Source: Cyanophora paradoxa
Taxonomy: Eukaryota > Glaucocystophyceae > Cyanophorales > Cyanophoraceae
DNA length: 64,000 nucleotides
NCBI GenBank assembly: GCA_004431415.1
Contig: QPMI01000174.1
Coordinates: 1 to 64,000, forward strand
Direction of reading: 5' to 3'
The translations under genes were made by a program, and so were the position numbers. The notes beneath the pieces are model-generated. The model searched no databases, was not told where the DNA came from, and was given only the letters and a program-made list of their open reading frames with translations. The stretch's first letter is position 1, and the number at the start of each line of letters is the position of its first letter. This document shows positions 43,798-55,790 of the stretch, in pieces.

Positions 43798-45165
43798 CTA
43801 CAAATTTATACGACGAAGCCCATCTTTGTCGACAATAATAAAGCTATGCATGAGAGCGCGAACATTAACATCGATTACCTTATCTGAAGGCATGTAGAGG
43901 GTGAGGAATGAAGAGGAGGAATTTGTTAAATCAACATAACCAGACTGGGCAATATTTCGAATCGCCTTTTCTCCATCAAGGCAGAAAGGCAATCCTGAAA
44001 GGACATAGCGATCAGCAACCTTATCCATGTTAGAGCATTTGAAGGCATCAGCAATTAGCTCAGCACCTTTGAGTAGGGAAATTGGCTCAGTGGCAAAAAG
44101 TCGCTGTCCATTTATTTCAGTTGTGAATGTTATCTCTTTGGAGTTGGCATAGGTCTTAAGAACACTGTGGGAGCCTGTGGATTTATCAACAGTTGCATTA
44201 TCACGAACTGAAACAAGCAGAGCATAAACCAGTCCAGAGATTTGAGAGAGGTTAATTCGATTGGGTTGGGCATTGCCCTTGGCAGGGAAAGCACTAGCAT
44301 CAACAAACCCAATGTCTAGAGCAGGAATAGCCATGCCAGTAGTCTTTACTTTTTCAATAACAGTAGCGAAAAGCTCATCAGAAACATTAATAGCATGCAT
44401 GTAAAGGCGAGGAGAGGTAATTGTAATACCAGGGGTTGTTGCACCAAGACTGAAAGTGGTGATGTTTTGACCAACATGGGCAAGGGTTCCATCTGTGAAG
44501 TTTCCAAGACCATCATCGGCAGTTGCATCAACTGTTCCAACAGCAGTTGTGAGTTCACGACCACCATAGGAAGTTTCAACATAACCCTTCTCAGCATCCT
44601 TAAACCAAACAGTAACAACCATTTCACCAGATAAAGCACCAAGGGGAAGGTAGTGATTTAGCCAAGGCACAGGAATTTCAACGAAAAATGAGCCACCAAG
44701 GCGGTTGGTTCCATGAGCAGGAATGCCATGAACCATGCCCATTGATCGCTTCTTTTTAGCTAGTTGATCCTCCGAATAATAGACCAGGGGGAAATGAGCA
44801 AGGAAATCAGATGGAATATGGTAGGTGTAAGATCCATAGGTAATTTCAAGTCGCTGAACTAAAGCACCAACTGGGCGAGTGTATCCATTGCGAACTAGGT
44901 CAGTATCACCAGCAAAAGTGATGGCTGGAAGGTCGAAAGCAAGTTCGAGTTTTCCACAGAAATTGTAGCGAGGTAGCTTGAAGGAAATGCGATTTCCAAC
45001 ATTATTCTCAAAAGTATTGCTGGGATTCACAACAACTAGAACTGGCTTAGACTTGGATTCGAGACCAAGCATAAGGGAGTTATCCAGGAAAAAGGCTTTC
45101 GCCTCCTCTGGGGTTGTTAGGGCTTCTTTCAGCGAAAGTCTTTGAAGAGTGGAAGTGATATCCAT
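43798..45165 (-). CDS. Major capsid protein, double jelly-roll
   Basis: 455 residues from ATG 45165 (MDITSTLQRL); the longer frame from 45207 adds 14 residues that look untranslated. Features of PLV/Polinton double jelly-roll capsid proteins: RISFKLPRYNFCGKLELAFD (about 65-85), VQRLEITYGSYTYHIPSDF, PVPWLNHYLPLGALSGEMVV (about 185-205) and a second barrel through TFTTEINGQRLFATEPISLL. Forms the trimeric hexon-like capsomers of the icosahedral shell. Intact and centrally placed between the ATPase and penton genes. Preceded by AGTATAATAAAAGAGAATATA, possibly a late promoter. Confidence 0.9.
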   Translation of the reverse strand: MDITSTLQRLSLKEALTTPEEAKAFFLDNSLMLGLESKSKPVLVVVNPSNTFENNVGNRISFKLPRYNFCGKLELAFDLPAITFAGDTDLVRNGYTRPVGALVQRLEITYGSYTYHIPSDFLAHFPLVYYSEDQLAKKKRSMGMVHGIPAHGTNRLGGSFFVEIPVPWLNHYLPLGALSGEMVVTVWFKDAEKGYVETSYGGRELTTAVGTVDATADDGLGNFTDGTLAHVGQNITTFSLGATTPGITITSPRLYMHAINVSDELFATVIEKVKTTGMAIPALDIGFVDASAFPAKGNAQPNRINLSQISGLVYALLVSVRDNATVDKSTGSHSVLKTYANSKEITFTTEINGQRLFATEPISLLKGAELIADAFKCSNMDKVADRYVLSGLPFCLDGEKAIRNIAQSGYVDLTNSSSSFLTLYMPSDKVIDVNVRALMHSFIIVDKDGLRRINL

Positions 45166-45218
45166 TATATTCTCTTTTATTATACTGCAACATAAAAAAT
45201 CTACCAATGATCCTTAAT

Positions 45219-46228
45219 TTATGCGAAGCTTGTAATAACTGGATAGGAAGGGTGAAGCTGTGACATTCGCATCTTAAAGTATTCATAAACTGGGTCTCCT
45301 GCTGGCTCATCACCATAGCGAATTTCAAAGGTCAGATGAACAGGTTGACCCTCAAAATCAATTGGTTCATTAATAGCATTTACAATATCAACCGAGAAAG
45401 TGGATAATCCAACCTTCTTATTATAGTATTTGTAAAGTGGATGAGCCTCTGTCGAATTGTAAACTACATGCTCACCATAATCTTTGTCAGGGACCACTAT
45501 TTTATGGAAGTAACCAGTCAGAAGACCATCCCCACATTGCACCAGATCACCCAGCTCCTTTACTCTCACAAACAAAACACTGTCCCTGGTCTTCTCAGGC
45601 TCAAAAGAAGATATAATGCCATTCACTCGACCACCAGTAAAGATTCCATCAGTGAGAGCATCATAGACCTGTGATTGGATTGGGGAGTTACCATATCTTC
45701 CAGGATCAAGACCCAGCAGTCTAGCTGAACTCAACAGCTTTTGGATTGTTTGTTGGCTTGGGTTCACAGCTACTGAGAAAGCCAAGTAAAATGGTACTGC
45801 TGAGTGGAATATAATTCGTTTCAGTGATTCATCCCATTTGCAGCGAATGGATGGTTGGGGATTTCTGCCTTCGAATTTAGAGTTAATTACATTCACCAGT
45901 TGTTGGTGGCTTTGGATGGGGTGTTTCGACTTATAATGAATTGTTTCCATTGTTCATAGTCAGCAGCTGGGCGAACTGTTGGAATTCCTGAGCTTCCAGC
46001 TCCAGGAGTTTGTTCAGAATAATAAATGCTAAATGCATTGTCAACTGTCACATCTCCAACTTTGGTTTCACCACTCACCATAGGGATGCTGTTATAAAAT
46101 TCGGCTGATACCAGTCTCACAGCCCTCACATTCTCATAAGAACTTGGGAGTCTAGCCACAAAGCTTGATGTGGGACCATCACCAGAGATTGTATTAAATG
46201 AGCTAACCTCGATGTAATCCACAGGCAT
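45219..46228 (-). CDS. Penton-like minor capsid protein, with one frame break
   Basis: The first frame, from ATG 46228, reads MPVDYIEVSSFNTISGDG and VRAVRLVSAEFYNSIPMV, the strand pattern that opens PLV and giant-virus penton (single jelly-roll) proteins. The second frame carries the rest (HQQLVNVINSKF ... FYLAFSVAVNP ... PVHLTFEIRYGD). The frames overlap at 45893-45953, and one extra base there, for example in AAA at 45945-45947, joins them into about 336 aa. Expected to close the capsid vertices next to the major capsid protein. Frame 2 alone lacks the N-terminal strands. Confidence 0.75.
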
Positions 46229-46257
46229 TCTTCTTTTATCTATATTTATATATTAAA

Positions 46258-47190
46258 ATGAATCGACTTGTTAATATTGATAGCAGGGATAGAAGCCAAG
46301 GACAAAATGAAAACTCTTACAGGGTCACTCTCACAACTCCAGTAGAGAGACCAAGGGAATGTAGGGTTCTCTATGCAGAGATTCCAAACAGTATCTATAA
46401 CAGTGTGGGAACTGATCATCTAACAGTTCAGTTTAATTACCAAGATGGTTCATATAACCAAGTGATCACACAACAAGTGTATCCCCTTCCCAGTGGCTAC
46501 ATCAATCAGGGTCATTTTGGGGTAACACACCCTTATAATTATGGGCTGAACTATTCAAGCTTCCAAACCATTGCAGGCAAAACAGTAGCTTTTGAGTTCA
46601 AGATATTCTACAATCCAACTACCTATAAAGTGGAGTTTTACAGTAATCATGAGTTTCGTTTTATTGCAAGCAACAAGCGAATAGGGAAGCTTTTGGGTGT
46701 GAGTTCTACTGAATACACCACTGGGTATTATAGCACTCCTCCTGTTGGTGGATCTCCCTATCGACCTGAGAACCTTTTAAAGTATGATGGCAAACCTATT
46801 ACACCTGATCACCCAGCATGGGGAATCACCTTCTCAGGACCCAGACTCTCCTCTAAGCCCTTGCAATATTATTTTGACAGCAGGAAGATGTCTGATATGA
46901 ATGCTGAGCAGTATCTGTACATGCATATTAAAGAGCTGTCCCCCTTTGCCAGCAGACACAATATAATTCCAAAATCGCAACCACAAAATCAGGGAGCTAT
47001 CCTTAGATTGCAATTGAGTAAGGATATAGGGGGCTATGTTTACCATAGTGGTGAGCATGCAGAATTTATTCAAATCAATGACAGAAACCTGGTGATAAGG
47101 GAACTCACAGTTGAATTTAAAGATTACTTTGGTGAACTGATTGATATGAATGGAATCGATAATTCTTTTCAGTTGGAGTTTATCGAATAA
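46258..47190 (+). CDS. Second penton-like / minor capsid protein (310 aa)
   Basis: Opens MNRLVNIDSRDRSQGQNENS, followed by YRVTLTTPVERPRECRVLYA and EIPNSIYNSV, the same opening pattern (SRDR, then AEIPNSIYN) as many virion proteins with a jelly-roll fold. Later has KVEFYSNHEFRFIASNKRIGKLLG and ELTVEFKDYFGELIDMNG. Parallels the neighbouring broken penton gene and diverges from it across 29 bp containing CTATATTTATATATTAAA. Intact. Overlaps the end of the convergent patatin gene by 11 bp. Confidence 0.72.
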   Translation: MNRLVNIDSRDRSQGQNENSYRVTLTTPVERPRECRVLYAEIPNSIYNSVGTDHLTVQFNYQDGSYNQVITQQVYPLPSGYINQGHFGVTHPYNYGLNYSSFQTIAGKTVAFEFKIFYNPTTYKVEFYSNHEFRFIASNKRIGKLLGVSSTEYTTGYYSTPPVGGSPYRPENLLKYDGKPITPDHPAWGITFSGPRLSSKPLQYYFDSRKMSDMNAEQYLYMHIKELSPFASRHNIIPKSQPQNQGAILRLQLSKDIGGYVYHSGEHAEFIQINDRNLVIRELTVEFKDYFGELIDMNGIDNSFQLEFIE

Positions 47191-48734
47191 AGGCACCTGT
47201 GAAATCAACTCTCATTGTGGGAGCATTCACATACACAAGGGGATAAATGCGAATATATCTTATTCTCAGAGAATAACCTATGTAAAAAGCATCCTTGATG
47301 CTGAGAGGGAACCCACTCAATAGAGCCACATCACCAGAGTTGTGAGCATTGTTAATGTTCTCACAGACATATATTTTGTTTTGCCCATCTGATCGAATAA
47401 AAGACCAGTTGATCCCATCAGTGGATGTTGCCACATTGAAAGTCTTAATAAAAGCATTGGTGTCCCCTGAACCATAGGCAATAACAGAGGAGAGTTCGAA
47501 AGTATATGGGAAAGCAACTTGAAGGTATTCAGTGGGGGTTTCCCATATCTGCTCAGGAGCATAGGCTCCAGCTTCCCAGCCAAATGCTGAAGGTCTAGCC
47601 ATGAAAGGCTCTTTACCAGTCACAGAGGATGAGGCAGTGAAGGCATCATCTGCAAGCTGATACCAATTAGCATCTAAAGGAGGTGACTCTGTGAGAGTGG
47701 ATGAGATGTAAGCCTTTGTAGGGTTCTTTAGTTCATAGTTTGCTACTAGTAGGCTGCAAAGCTTATTAATCATATCATTGTTTGCTGCAATGTATGTTTC
47801 AGTGAATGCTAGCATATCTGGGATTTTAGAAGTGTCATCCAGAGAGCTTACTATATGATTTGGAAGAGGGACTGATAGCCTATAGTATCTCCCATAATCC
47901 TGATCATAGTTGTATGGTAACAACTCCTCCATCTTATCAAGGCAGAAAGCTCACTTGCAGCCATGAGCATGTTAATCAATGGGCTTCCATCTGTTGAGGC
48001 AATCCATGAGAGAATTCCCCAGCTGTTTACAGTCTCATAAGCATAACCCACATAATCAGACTCTAAATGTGGGTCCACCTCTCCACAAGAGATACTTATT
48101 ACTATAATGTCATCATCATCACTGTAAATCTTCTTTGCATGGCTGTAACCACACACACTGGGATTATTGTTTCCCGAAATGGCACCATCAATGAGACAGA
48201 CATATACCCCCGATTGAAATCAACAATGCTTACAGGAGAGAAATATGTAGGAGCAGCAGAGGTAGCCCTAGCAGCAATCTTACAAGGCAGAAAGTTGTAA
48301 TTGTTATCATTTGTGATAAATATTGGTTTCATATTCTGAGTATCAAAGGATGTGATCACAATGTCCTTTAGGGAATCCTGTATTAGTGATTCCCCAGTAA
48401 CTGAATTGATTGCAGTCTCCAAGGGTCCCACATCATACTTTGTATTAAATAGGGCATTTTCGATTATATTTCGAGGATTTGCGAAAATCAAGGGCAGTTG
48501 GGCTAGGTAAATGTTGTGTAAATCGTTTGCTGTGAGTTTAGGTTCACCTGGTTTATCAGGATGCCTTATATTCAAACCTATTGCAATGATCCCACCAGTG
48601 GAAGTTCCACTCACAAGATCCACAAGATCGATTATTCTCCTGCCAGTTCGATTTTCGATTTCTTTTAGCAGCCTGGTTATGATAATGCCCCTTGCACCCC
48701 CGCCAGAAAGACTTAAAGCGACCTTGAGAGGCAT
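47180..48734 (-). CDS. Patatin-like phospholipase fused to F5/8C (discoidin-like) domain, two frame breaks
   Basis: N-terminal patatin domain: oxyanion loop LSLSGGGARG (residues 6-15), nucleophile elbow SGTSTGG with the catalytic Ser (about 45), and, after a frame break at a run of five G (48207-48211), LIDGAISGNNNP, the catalytic Asp motif DGA. A second break near 47940-47955 leads to LDKMEELLPYNYDQDYGRYYRL, a usual patatin tail. The last 160 residues (FTASSSVTGK ... YLQVAFPYTFELSSVIAYGS ... STDGINWSF ... RIRYIRIYPLVY ... MRVDFTGAF) match an F5/8C carbohydrate- or lipid-binding fold. Total about 518 aa if two bases are missing. A lipase with its own targeting domain could act on host membranes during entry or release. 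The fold assignment of the tail is by motif only. Confidence 0.8.
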
Positions 48735-48777
48735 CTTTTACTTATCAGGAATTTTATAAATCCATATAGTAAAAGCC

Positions 48778-51700
48778 ATGAGCTTCAATTACCCACCAAA
48801 TCTAGAAACCATTCAAGATGATAATGCAAGCAGCACCAAGCATGTGAACTTTGATAATATTAAAGTAAAGGGTTCAGTTTCAATTGACCACAGCTCTGAT
48901 AATTCATCAAAGACTCAATCAAGGGAGCATGCTTTATCTGTGAATCAAACCGATCCAGATAAAGAGGATGTCAGTGTAGCCTTTAGTTTGGGTAATGTGA
49001 AAGCAAACCAAGTGGCAGAGATCAAAGCAACAAGAAGGAGACCTAGGAAACTAAAAACCAGTGGCACTCACCCAGATATACCTTCCAGGTTCGATAGTGG
49101 TCGATTGATTTTCAATGTTCAAGATGAGCAGGGCAAACAGAACACAGCTTTGCGAATTTACAATGAGGGCAGCACTGCAAAAGCTGAGGTCCCCAAGTAT
49201 TGCAAGTGGGTCCCATTGCCAATACAAATCAGGTCTCCTACACAAATGATGTCTACCCCAAGGATATTACTTATGACTTTGCAAGAAATGAGCCTTTTGG
49301 TTTCTTTACTCCAAAAGATGTCCATCAAAAAAAGCCATCAATTACAATCAACAGTAGCCCCAGTCAACCAGTAGCAATCCATTTACATCCTGATTTAGTC
49401 GAAATGGATAGGCACCTTTTGCCTTTGTATAGCAATGTGAAAGACCTTGGAATTCGAACCAGGCAATGGCGAAATATCCATGGCAGCAATGTGTATGCAA
49501 ATGGAGAGAAGCTTGTAAGTGAGAAAACTCTAAGGGAAATCATTGAGCATTATGGTCCCAATGGACCTACTGTCCCATTCCCTATTCCATTTCCCAATGG
49601 ACCACCCGATTTAACACCAAAGAAGCAACCTGGAAGAGAATACACAGCAACTGAAGATGTAGCCTTTGGGCAGCATATTGTAAGTTGGGAGCAAGTTCGC
49701 AATAAACCTATAATTGAACCAAGAAAGCAAATAGATGAGCAGTATTTACCTCCTGAAATCGATATATTAGAGCTTGAAGAATATCAATTCGTTCCAGATG
49801 AGGAAGAGTATTTACCAGATGGTTTTGACCCACAAGAGTATGAGTATGATCAATTTGACCCCAATGAGGAGGAGATACTACCAGATGGCTTAGATCCACA
49901 AGAGTTTGAGTATGAGCAGAACTATGAACCTGATGAGGAGTATTTGCCAGATGGGCATGATCCACCAGTTGTTGATTATGAGCAACCTTATGAACCCCAT
50001 GAGGAATTATTACCAGATGGATTTCGACCTGAGATCTGGGAGTTCTTTCCTGATTATGAACAAATTAATAATAAACCTGCAAAGTATCCCCCAGAGGATC
50101 ACAATCATGATTGGGATGAGATCTTAGGCAAACCTCAAAAGTATCCACCAGAGGATCACAGGCATGATTGGGGTGAAATTGATGGGATTCCAACTGAGTT
50201 CCCACCAAGCAAACATGAACATATTTGGGATGAGATCAATGACCAACCAGAATTTGCAAAGGTGGAGCCTCTTGATAACTTGGGGGTTTCTCTTTACCAG
50301 ACTTGTAATATCCCTGAAAGGATCTTTTTGAATGAACACTATGTTCATGTGAATGGGACACTTGCAAATTCAGCTATGAGAGGACCACTTCATATTAGGA
50401 CATTACCAGGCTCTTATGAAACCCCACCTGAACCAGGAGCAACCATACCAAATATCTTTGTGTCAAGCTACATGGAGGCTGACATACCCACAGATACTTT
50501 TAGAGTCCCAACAGACCCAGCAACCTACCAAAATTACAACTCTGCTATACAGGTTCATGTAGCAGATGTAAGCAGTTTAGATGGCTCAAGACCAATGATA
50601 GTTTTCAGTCGAGATAAGTATTCCTACATTCCCATAGTGGGAACTGCAAATGATAACTATGGAGGGCAGAGCTTGCATGGATTAAAACAGATTATGGTGG
50701 GGTTCTGGAAGCCAATCAGAGGATGGCTGCAAAAAACATACACAATGAAAATATTTCGAGAGTGGTCACAGAGGATTATCTAGAAGATCAAGGATATATT
50801 GATGAAGGTGAACTCACAAATATTCTTTCTCTTTTTGTGATCAAAAATGACACAAACCTTACAGTCACTTCCAATATCTACACCAGTAACCTTTATACAA
50901 GTAACATTTTCACAAGTAACCTATGGGCAAGTAACATTTGGACAAGAAAACTATGGGCAGATGATATTTACACAAGTAATCTTACAGTGTATCGAAATAT
51001 AACAATTGGAACACAAAACACTATACAAATACTTTATAGACCTTACTATGCTGTTACTACTGTCATTGATCCAGCCCCAATTATTCCAAATTGTATATTT
51101 GCATGGAAAGCATCAGGTCAACATGGTCAGTTGATATATTATCAAGGTCAGATATATAACAGAGTTACTACACAGATACCATATCTAACAAATTATTCGA
51201 ATTGGGAAACTGTTTATTATTATTTGAATGCAACCCTAAACAATCAAATTTCGATTGGGAAAGAATTAAACATGGCTTATAGGAATAGTGTTTCAATAGA
51301 TTGGTCATTAGGTCTTACATTATTCTTTATAGGTAGGATCAATACTACAAATCCTTCTTATATGTTGAGTATAAGGGATAGTTCTTATCAAAATTGGATT
51401 GGATATGGTTGTAAAAATCAAAAGTTTGGTGTTTCACTACAAATTCAAAATGATATAGAAAATGCAACTCCTCCATTATTCGATGCATCATATATTTATA
51501 ATTCGTGGAATTATTGGGATTTCACTGTTTCCTCAGAGCAAATTGTCGTAGGAATGGGTGGTATTGATATTGGAACATCATCGGGTGATTTTCTTCCACC
51601 TTCTAATTTTGCATCATTTGGTTCTTCTGTTGCTAATGGAGATCTTGCCGAAATTATCGTTTTCAATCGTGCGTTATCTATTGAAGAAAAGAACGCGGTT

Positions 51701-54565
51701 AGATATTATATACAATTATTGTATGGATTTCCAAATACGCAGCCCATATTGAATAATGAAGATCTTAAAATTAATTCGAGCAATATATTTATTGAAAATC
51801 TCACAGTTACCAAAAATGCAACTCTACCACATCATCCCACTTCGAATGTTGTTTTAGATTGGTTAGCAAAACAAACACACACAAAAGCAGATATTACAGA
51901 TTTCGCCCACACTCACACAAAAGATCAAATAACAGATTTCGCCCATACTCACACAAAATCGCAAATCACAGATTTCGCCCATACTCATTTATGGGAGCAT
52001 ATCACAAATCCTCCGTTAACCTTCCCACCTGATTCACACACTCATGATTATTCAGAGATTACAAATAGCAACCACAGGCACCCATGGAGCGAAATAGACG
52101 AACAGCCAGTTTTTGCCCAATTGAATGCAATCGGAAACGTTTTTAATGGAGTCACACTTTACCAATCAATTAATACACCTGAAAGGCTATTTTTGAATGA
52201 TCATTATGTTAGTCTCAATGGTTCATTTACAGGTGAAACAGGCACACCGATGGTGGGAACTCTTGCAGTAAGATTACCCAGGGATCCAATCGTAAATGGA
52301 GTGTATAGTGGCGATTTCAATGTAGGAGTAAACGATACTTTCCCCAGTATCTATGTTACGAATTATCACCCGGGTGAAACAGGACAAGTAGCGGATTTTT
52401 CAGCAGCTATTCAAATTAACGTAACAGATCAAAGCGCATATGATGGAGCAAGACCTAAAATAGTATTCACAAGGGAGAAAGTCGTTAACTATCTTCCTGT
52501 TGTGGGACAACCCACAGACGATCATGGGAAATGTGAGATGGCGTGGATAAAAACGACATCAGGTGGCGCCTTAGAAGTCAATCAGAGAATGGCGGCGAAA
52601 AACTTACACAATACCACCCTTTCCGGTGTTGTTACAGATGATTATTTAGAAAACAAAGATTATGTTACAAATACAGAATTACAATTAGCTGTTACAGATT
52701 TTGTTACAGATACCGATTTAACGGCGGCACTTGCTAATTATCTACCTCTAACAGGTGGAACTGTAACAGGAACTGTGAATGCTACCACTTTACAAATTGG
52801 CGGAACCACAATACCAAAAGGTTACGATTTCGACCAATTAGATGTGGTTTCATCAGATAGAAGCGCGAATAATTGGACTGTTACAGGATGGACACCAAGA
52901 ACCGGACAAACAGGATGTTATACAACACCACAAAATGATGATGATTGTAGCGGATGTTGGATGAGGTGGGTTGTTCCGACAGGTATGAAATCGTTTTATA
53001 TTCAGCACATGCCTTGGGGTAATTGTAGATATTTCGATATCTACGGGCAAACCATTAATAACCATCAACATTTCTTGAAACGCGTTAATGCATATCAGAC
53101 AATCCAGGAAACTTATAATGATGGAACAAATAATACTATCTTGTTTGTATCAATTAATTGCGAGTTTTACAAGTATATTTATGTTCAAGGTCGAAAAGGT
53201 CGCATTCATCTTACGGGGGTTTTCGGTTGGAGTAGACAGAGAGCAACCGACAATGAATTGGGCATGATCTCTTGGGATAATATATTTAGCAAACCGTCAT
53301 TTTACTCAGCCGCAGACCTTCCACAAACCGCAACATGGGCAACAAATACATGGTTAAAATCAGTAGATGCAGTCGAGCGAATTTGGTTTGGTAATGGCGA
53401 TTGCACATATATACGAGGGAGACCCAATGCTGAAAATGTTTGTATTGAGTTTAGAAATCAAGATGATCGAGACATAATGAAAATTTATAAAAATGGAGAT
53501 ATCAATGTAAACTCTGTGTATGCTGATACTGAAATACGTATATTGGGTTCTAAAATTCCATATTCGTTTACGTTTGATTATTCAATGAATGCAACGCAAT
53601 ATTCTTCGATAAGTGGAGGTTGGATTTCAGGAACAGGAACCGCATGGGATCCTTATTACAATTATAGAGCGCATCTTTATAATAATGAGTCCGATGACGA
53701 AACGTCCAGTGCATGGGTTCAATATACCATTAATACGAATTTGTATAGTTCAACAGCATTTATTACCTACCTTCCATGGTCATCTTCCAGATATTTTGAG
53801 GTGTGGGGTCTTAATCGTAGTGGTAACCTTGTTTTTATTACAAGAGTAAATAGTTACCATCCATACTCACAATCATATAATGATCACCACAATGGACTTA
53901 ATAATGTTGCTATTCAGCTTGGAAATCGTTTTACACATCTTAGAATTGTTTGTAAAGTCGGAAGAGTTCATTTAATGGGTATTGGATTCTCTCGACTTTG
54001 GTATATGGGTAGCTATGGTGGTCACACCGGGTTTTATCATTGGGATAATATTTATAGCAAACCGAATATCTTAACAGGAGCTGTGGAGACTTGGTTTAAT
54101 TCCAGTGATGGATATAATCGAATTCATTTCGGTAACAATGGTTCTACATATTTGAAAGGAAGAGGAACTTATCCAATAAGATTTCGAAATGAATTAGATT
54201 CTGATATTTGTTGGATCGATCATAACGGGCGGATGTGGATAAACAATTATTTAACACAAGGAAGTGACAGAAGATACAAAACAGATATTAAAAAGATAAC
54301 CGGCGCTCTTTCAGCAATCGAAAAATTAGAAGGAGTGAGTTTTAAACGAATTGGGAGTGAAAAAGACGGAACAAAATTAGGTTTAATTGCGCAAGATGTA
54401 GAAAAGGTAATACCAGAAATTGTAAGTGTCACAAAAGAAGATGGTTACCTTTCTCTCGAATACACGGGTTTAATTCCAGTTCTCATAGAAGCTGTGAAGG
54501 AGTTGTCCCAAAAATGCAAAGATCTACAGGATCAAATAGACCAAATTAAAAATGTCAAAGTATAA
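48778..54565 (+). CDS. Giant fibre protein with LamG-like and S74 chaperone domains, two frame breaks
   Basis: Three overlapping frames (48778-49374, 49200-50783, 50723-54565) join into about 1,929 aa if one C is restored at CCCC 49191-49194 and one G at GGG 50664-50666. N-terminal strand-rich part, then acidic tandem repeats of the form EEYLPDGFDPQEYEYDQ (about 49790-50010). Phage-fibre-like H-x-H repeats follow (EDHNHDWDEI; later three DFAHTHTK units at 51899-51990), with YTSNL repeats near 50880. A concanavalin/LamG-like domain lies at about 51075-51730, ending AEIIVFNRALSIEEKNAVR. The C-terminus is a peptidase S74 intramolecular chaperone: GSDRRYKTDI with the Ser (54263)-Lys dyad that cleaves off the last 100 residues after trimerisation. 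Probably the receptor-binding spike at the capsid surface. Phage-type fibre with capsid-virus genes is notable. Confidence 0.85.
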
Positions 54566-54568
54566 TAA

Positions 54569-54874
54569 ATGGCGACCTATCCTCTTGGTGGAACCACCTA
54601 TTCTACTGAGCCTGTTGCGCTTTCTTTTGATACAATCACCCTTGTAAACGCATTACAAACAGTTGAAAAAACGATTCAGCAAACTAACAAGCTCTCACCA
54701 GTTGTCAATGAGTATAAAAACCTCTTGGTTAATGTCCTTGCTCAAGCTGCATATGGTGACCCTGTTGCTAAATACACTGAGTGTGATAACAACATTAAAG
54801 CAATGACATCCAACCTGCAAGTTCTTTCAACTGTTTACCAATCCCTTGGATCGAATTTAATCACTTTGGCTTGA
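54569..54874 (+). CDS. Small conserved virion-module protein (101 aa)
   Basis: Reads MATYPLGGTTYSTEP, then a helical region with VEKTIQQTNKLSPVVNEYKN. Starts 3 bp after the fibre stop. Its counterpart in element 2 (63363-63671) is about 85% identical by eye and holds the same place, so it is under selection. No family recognised; a fibre partner or assembly factor is a fair guess. Confidence 0.75.
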   Translation: MATYPLGGTTYSTEPVALSFDTITLVNALQTVEKTIQQTNKLSPVVNEYKNLLVNVLAQAAYGDPVAKYTECDNNIKAMTSNLQVLSTVYQSLGSNLITLA

Positions 54875-54913
54875 TTGCAGTTTATTTTTCTTTCCTTCTT
54901 AGTAAAAGAAGCA

Positions 54914-55767
54914 ATGGGTGAATATAATCGAGTTCAACTGCCTATATATTCCCTTGGATCCCTGCAATGCATTTTCGCCAGCATGAAGTAAATGATGAGG
55001 TTCGTGGTTTAGAATCCACAGAGAGACCCAATTCCAATGGCAACTCCTTTGATAAAAATTCGATTATTCGAGTTAAAGAGCTGAGAGCTGATAAGAATTC
55101 TGGTGTGGTTAAAACAACTCGACTTCTTGTCACAAATGCTAACTTTTTCCAGCCTACCAATGGAGGTCCTGATGCTTACAGTGTTGATCTGAAAGCCCTT
55201 GATTTCGATAAGAATTCTGCTGCTGTTACTGTGAGATCAGGAGGAGCATTTATTGGTGGTGGCTGCAGAGTTTCAGGTCAGCTATCTTCATCTGTTTCCT
55301 ACAATGATGTCCCAGATACTCTCGAACAAAATGTGGAGAACCCACAACGAATTCGTTTCTACACACCTGTTGCACAGCAACCTTTTTTGCATTTCTATGT
55401 TGCATCCTCTGTAACTCTTGAGAATTCGGAATTAGTTTCCATTACAGGAACTGATCGAGTAAGAAGAAATATTCCTCTTCCCACTGCAATGCTTTCCATG
55501 TGTAGAGCCAATAATAATCAACCAGGACACAACTACTTATTCTTTGTTCAAGCTTCGAACCATTTTGGCAGAGGATATTGTGTTTATAACAATTTGACAT
55601 TTACCTATGATCTGTTTGTCACTGAGGTTGGAGTATACAATACTATGATTATGGGACTGAGAACAGATATAGCAGCTGTATCAGCACTTCGTGGGGTAAA
55701 TGTTGCTGATATATTCACAACAGGATTTTACCAAGAATTAGATGTAATTGATGACCCAACCCCATAA
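54914..55767 (+). CDS. Fibre-module paralog A, unknown function, one frame break
   Basis: The ATG at 54914 reads MGEYNRVQLPIYSLGS, then a missing base at CCC 54960-54962 shifts the frame. The next frame continues PAMHFRQHEVNDEVRGLEST. The intact element 2 homolog (62484-63326) reads ALGAPAVHFRQHE through the same point, which proves the break. With the base restored the protein is 284 aa (element 2: 280). Shares IRVKELRADKNSGVVKTT, LLVTNANF and SGGAFIGGGCRVSG with the next gene, so the two are tandem paralogs. Probably beta-rich virion components associated with the fibre. Confidence 0.78.
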
Positions 55768-55790
55768 AAGATATATCCCTTTAATGTAAA

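Noticed and set aside
44346-44642. Leucine/methionine-rich frame antisense-phase within the capsid gene
   Set aside because: Fully inside the major capsid protein gene in another frame; composition is a by-product.
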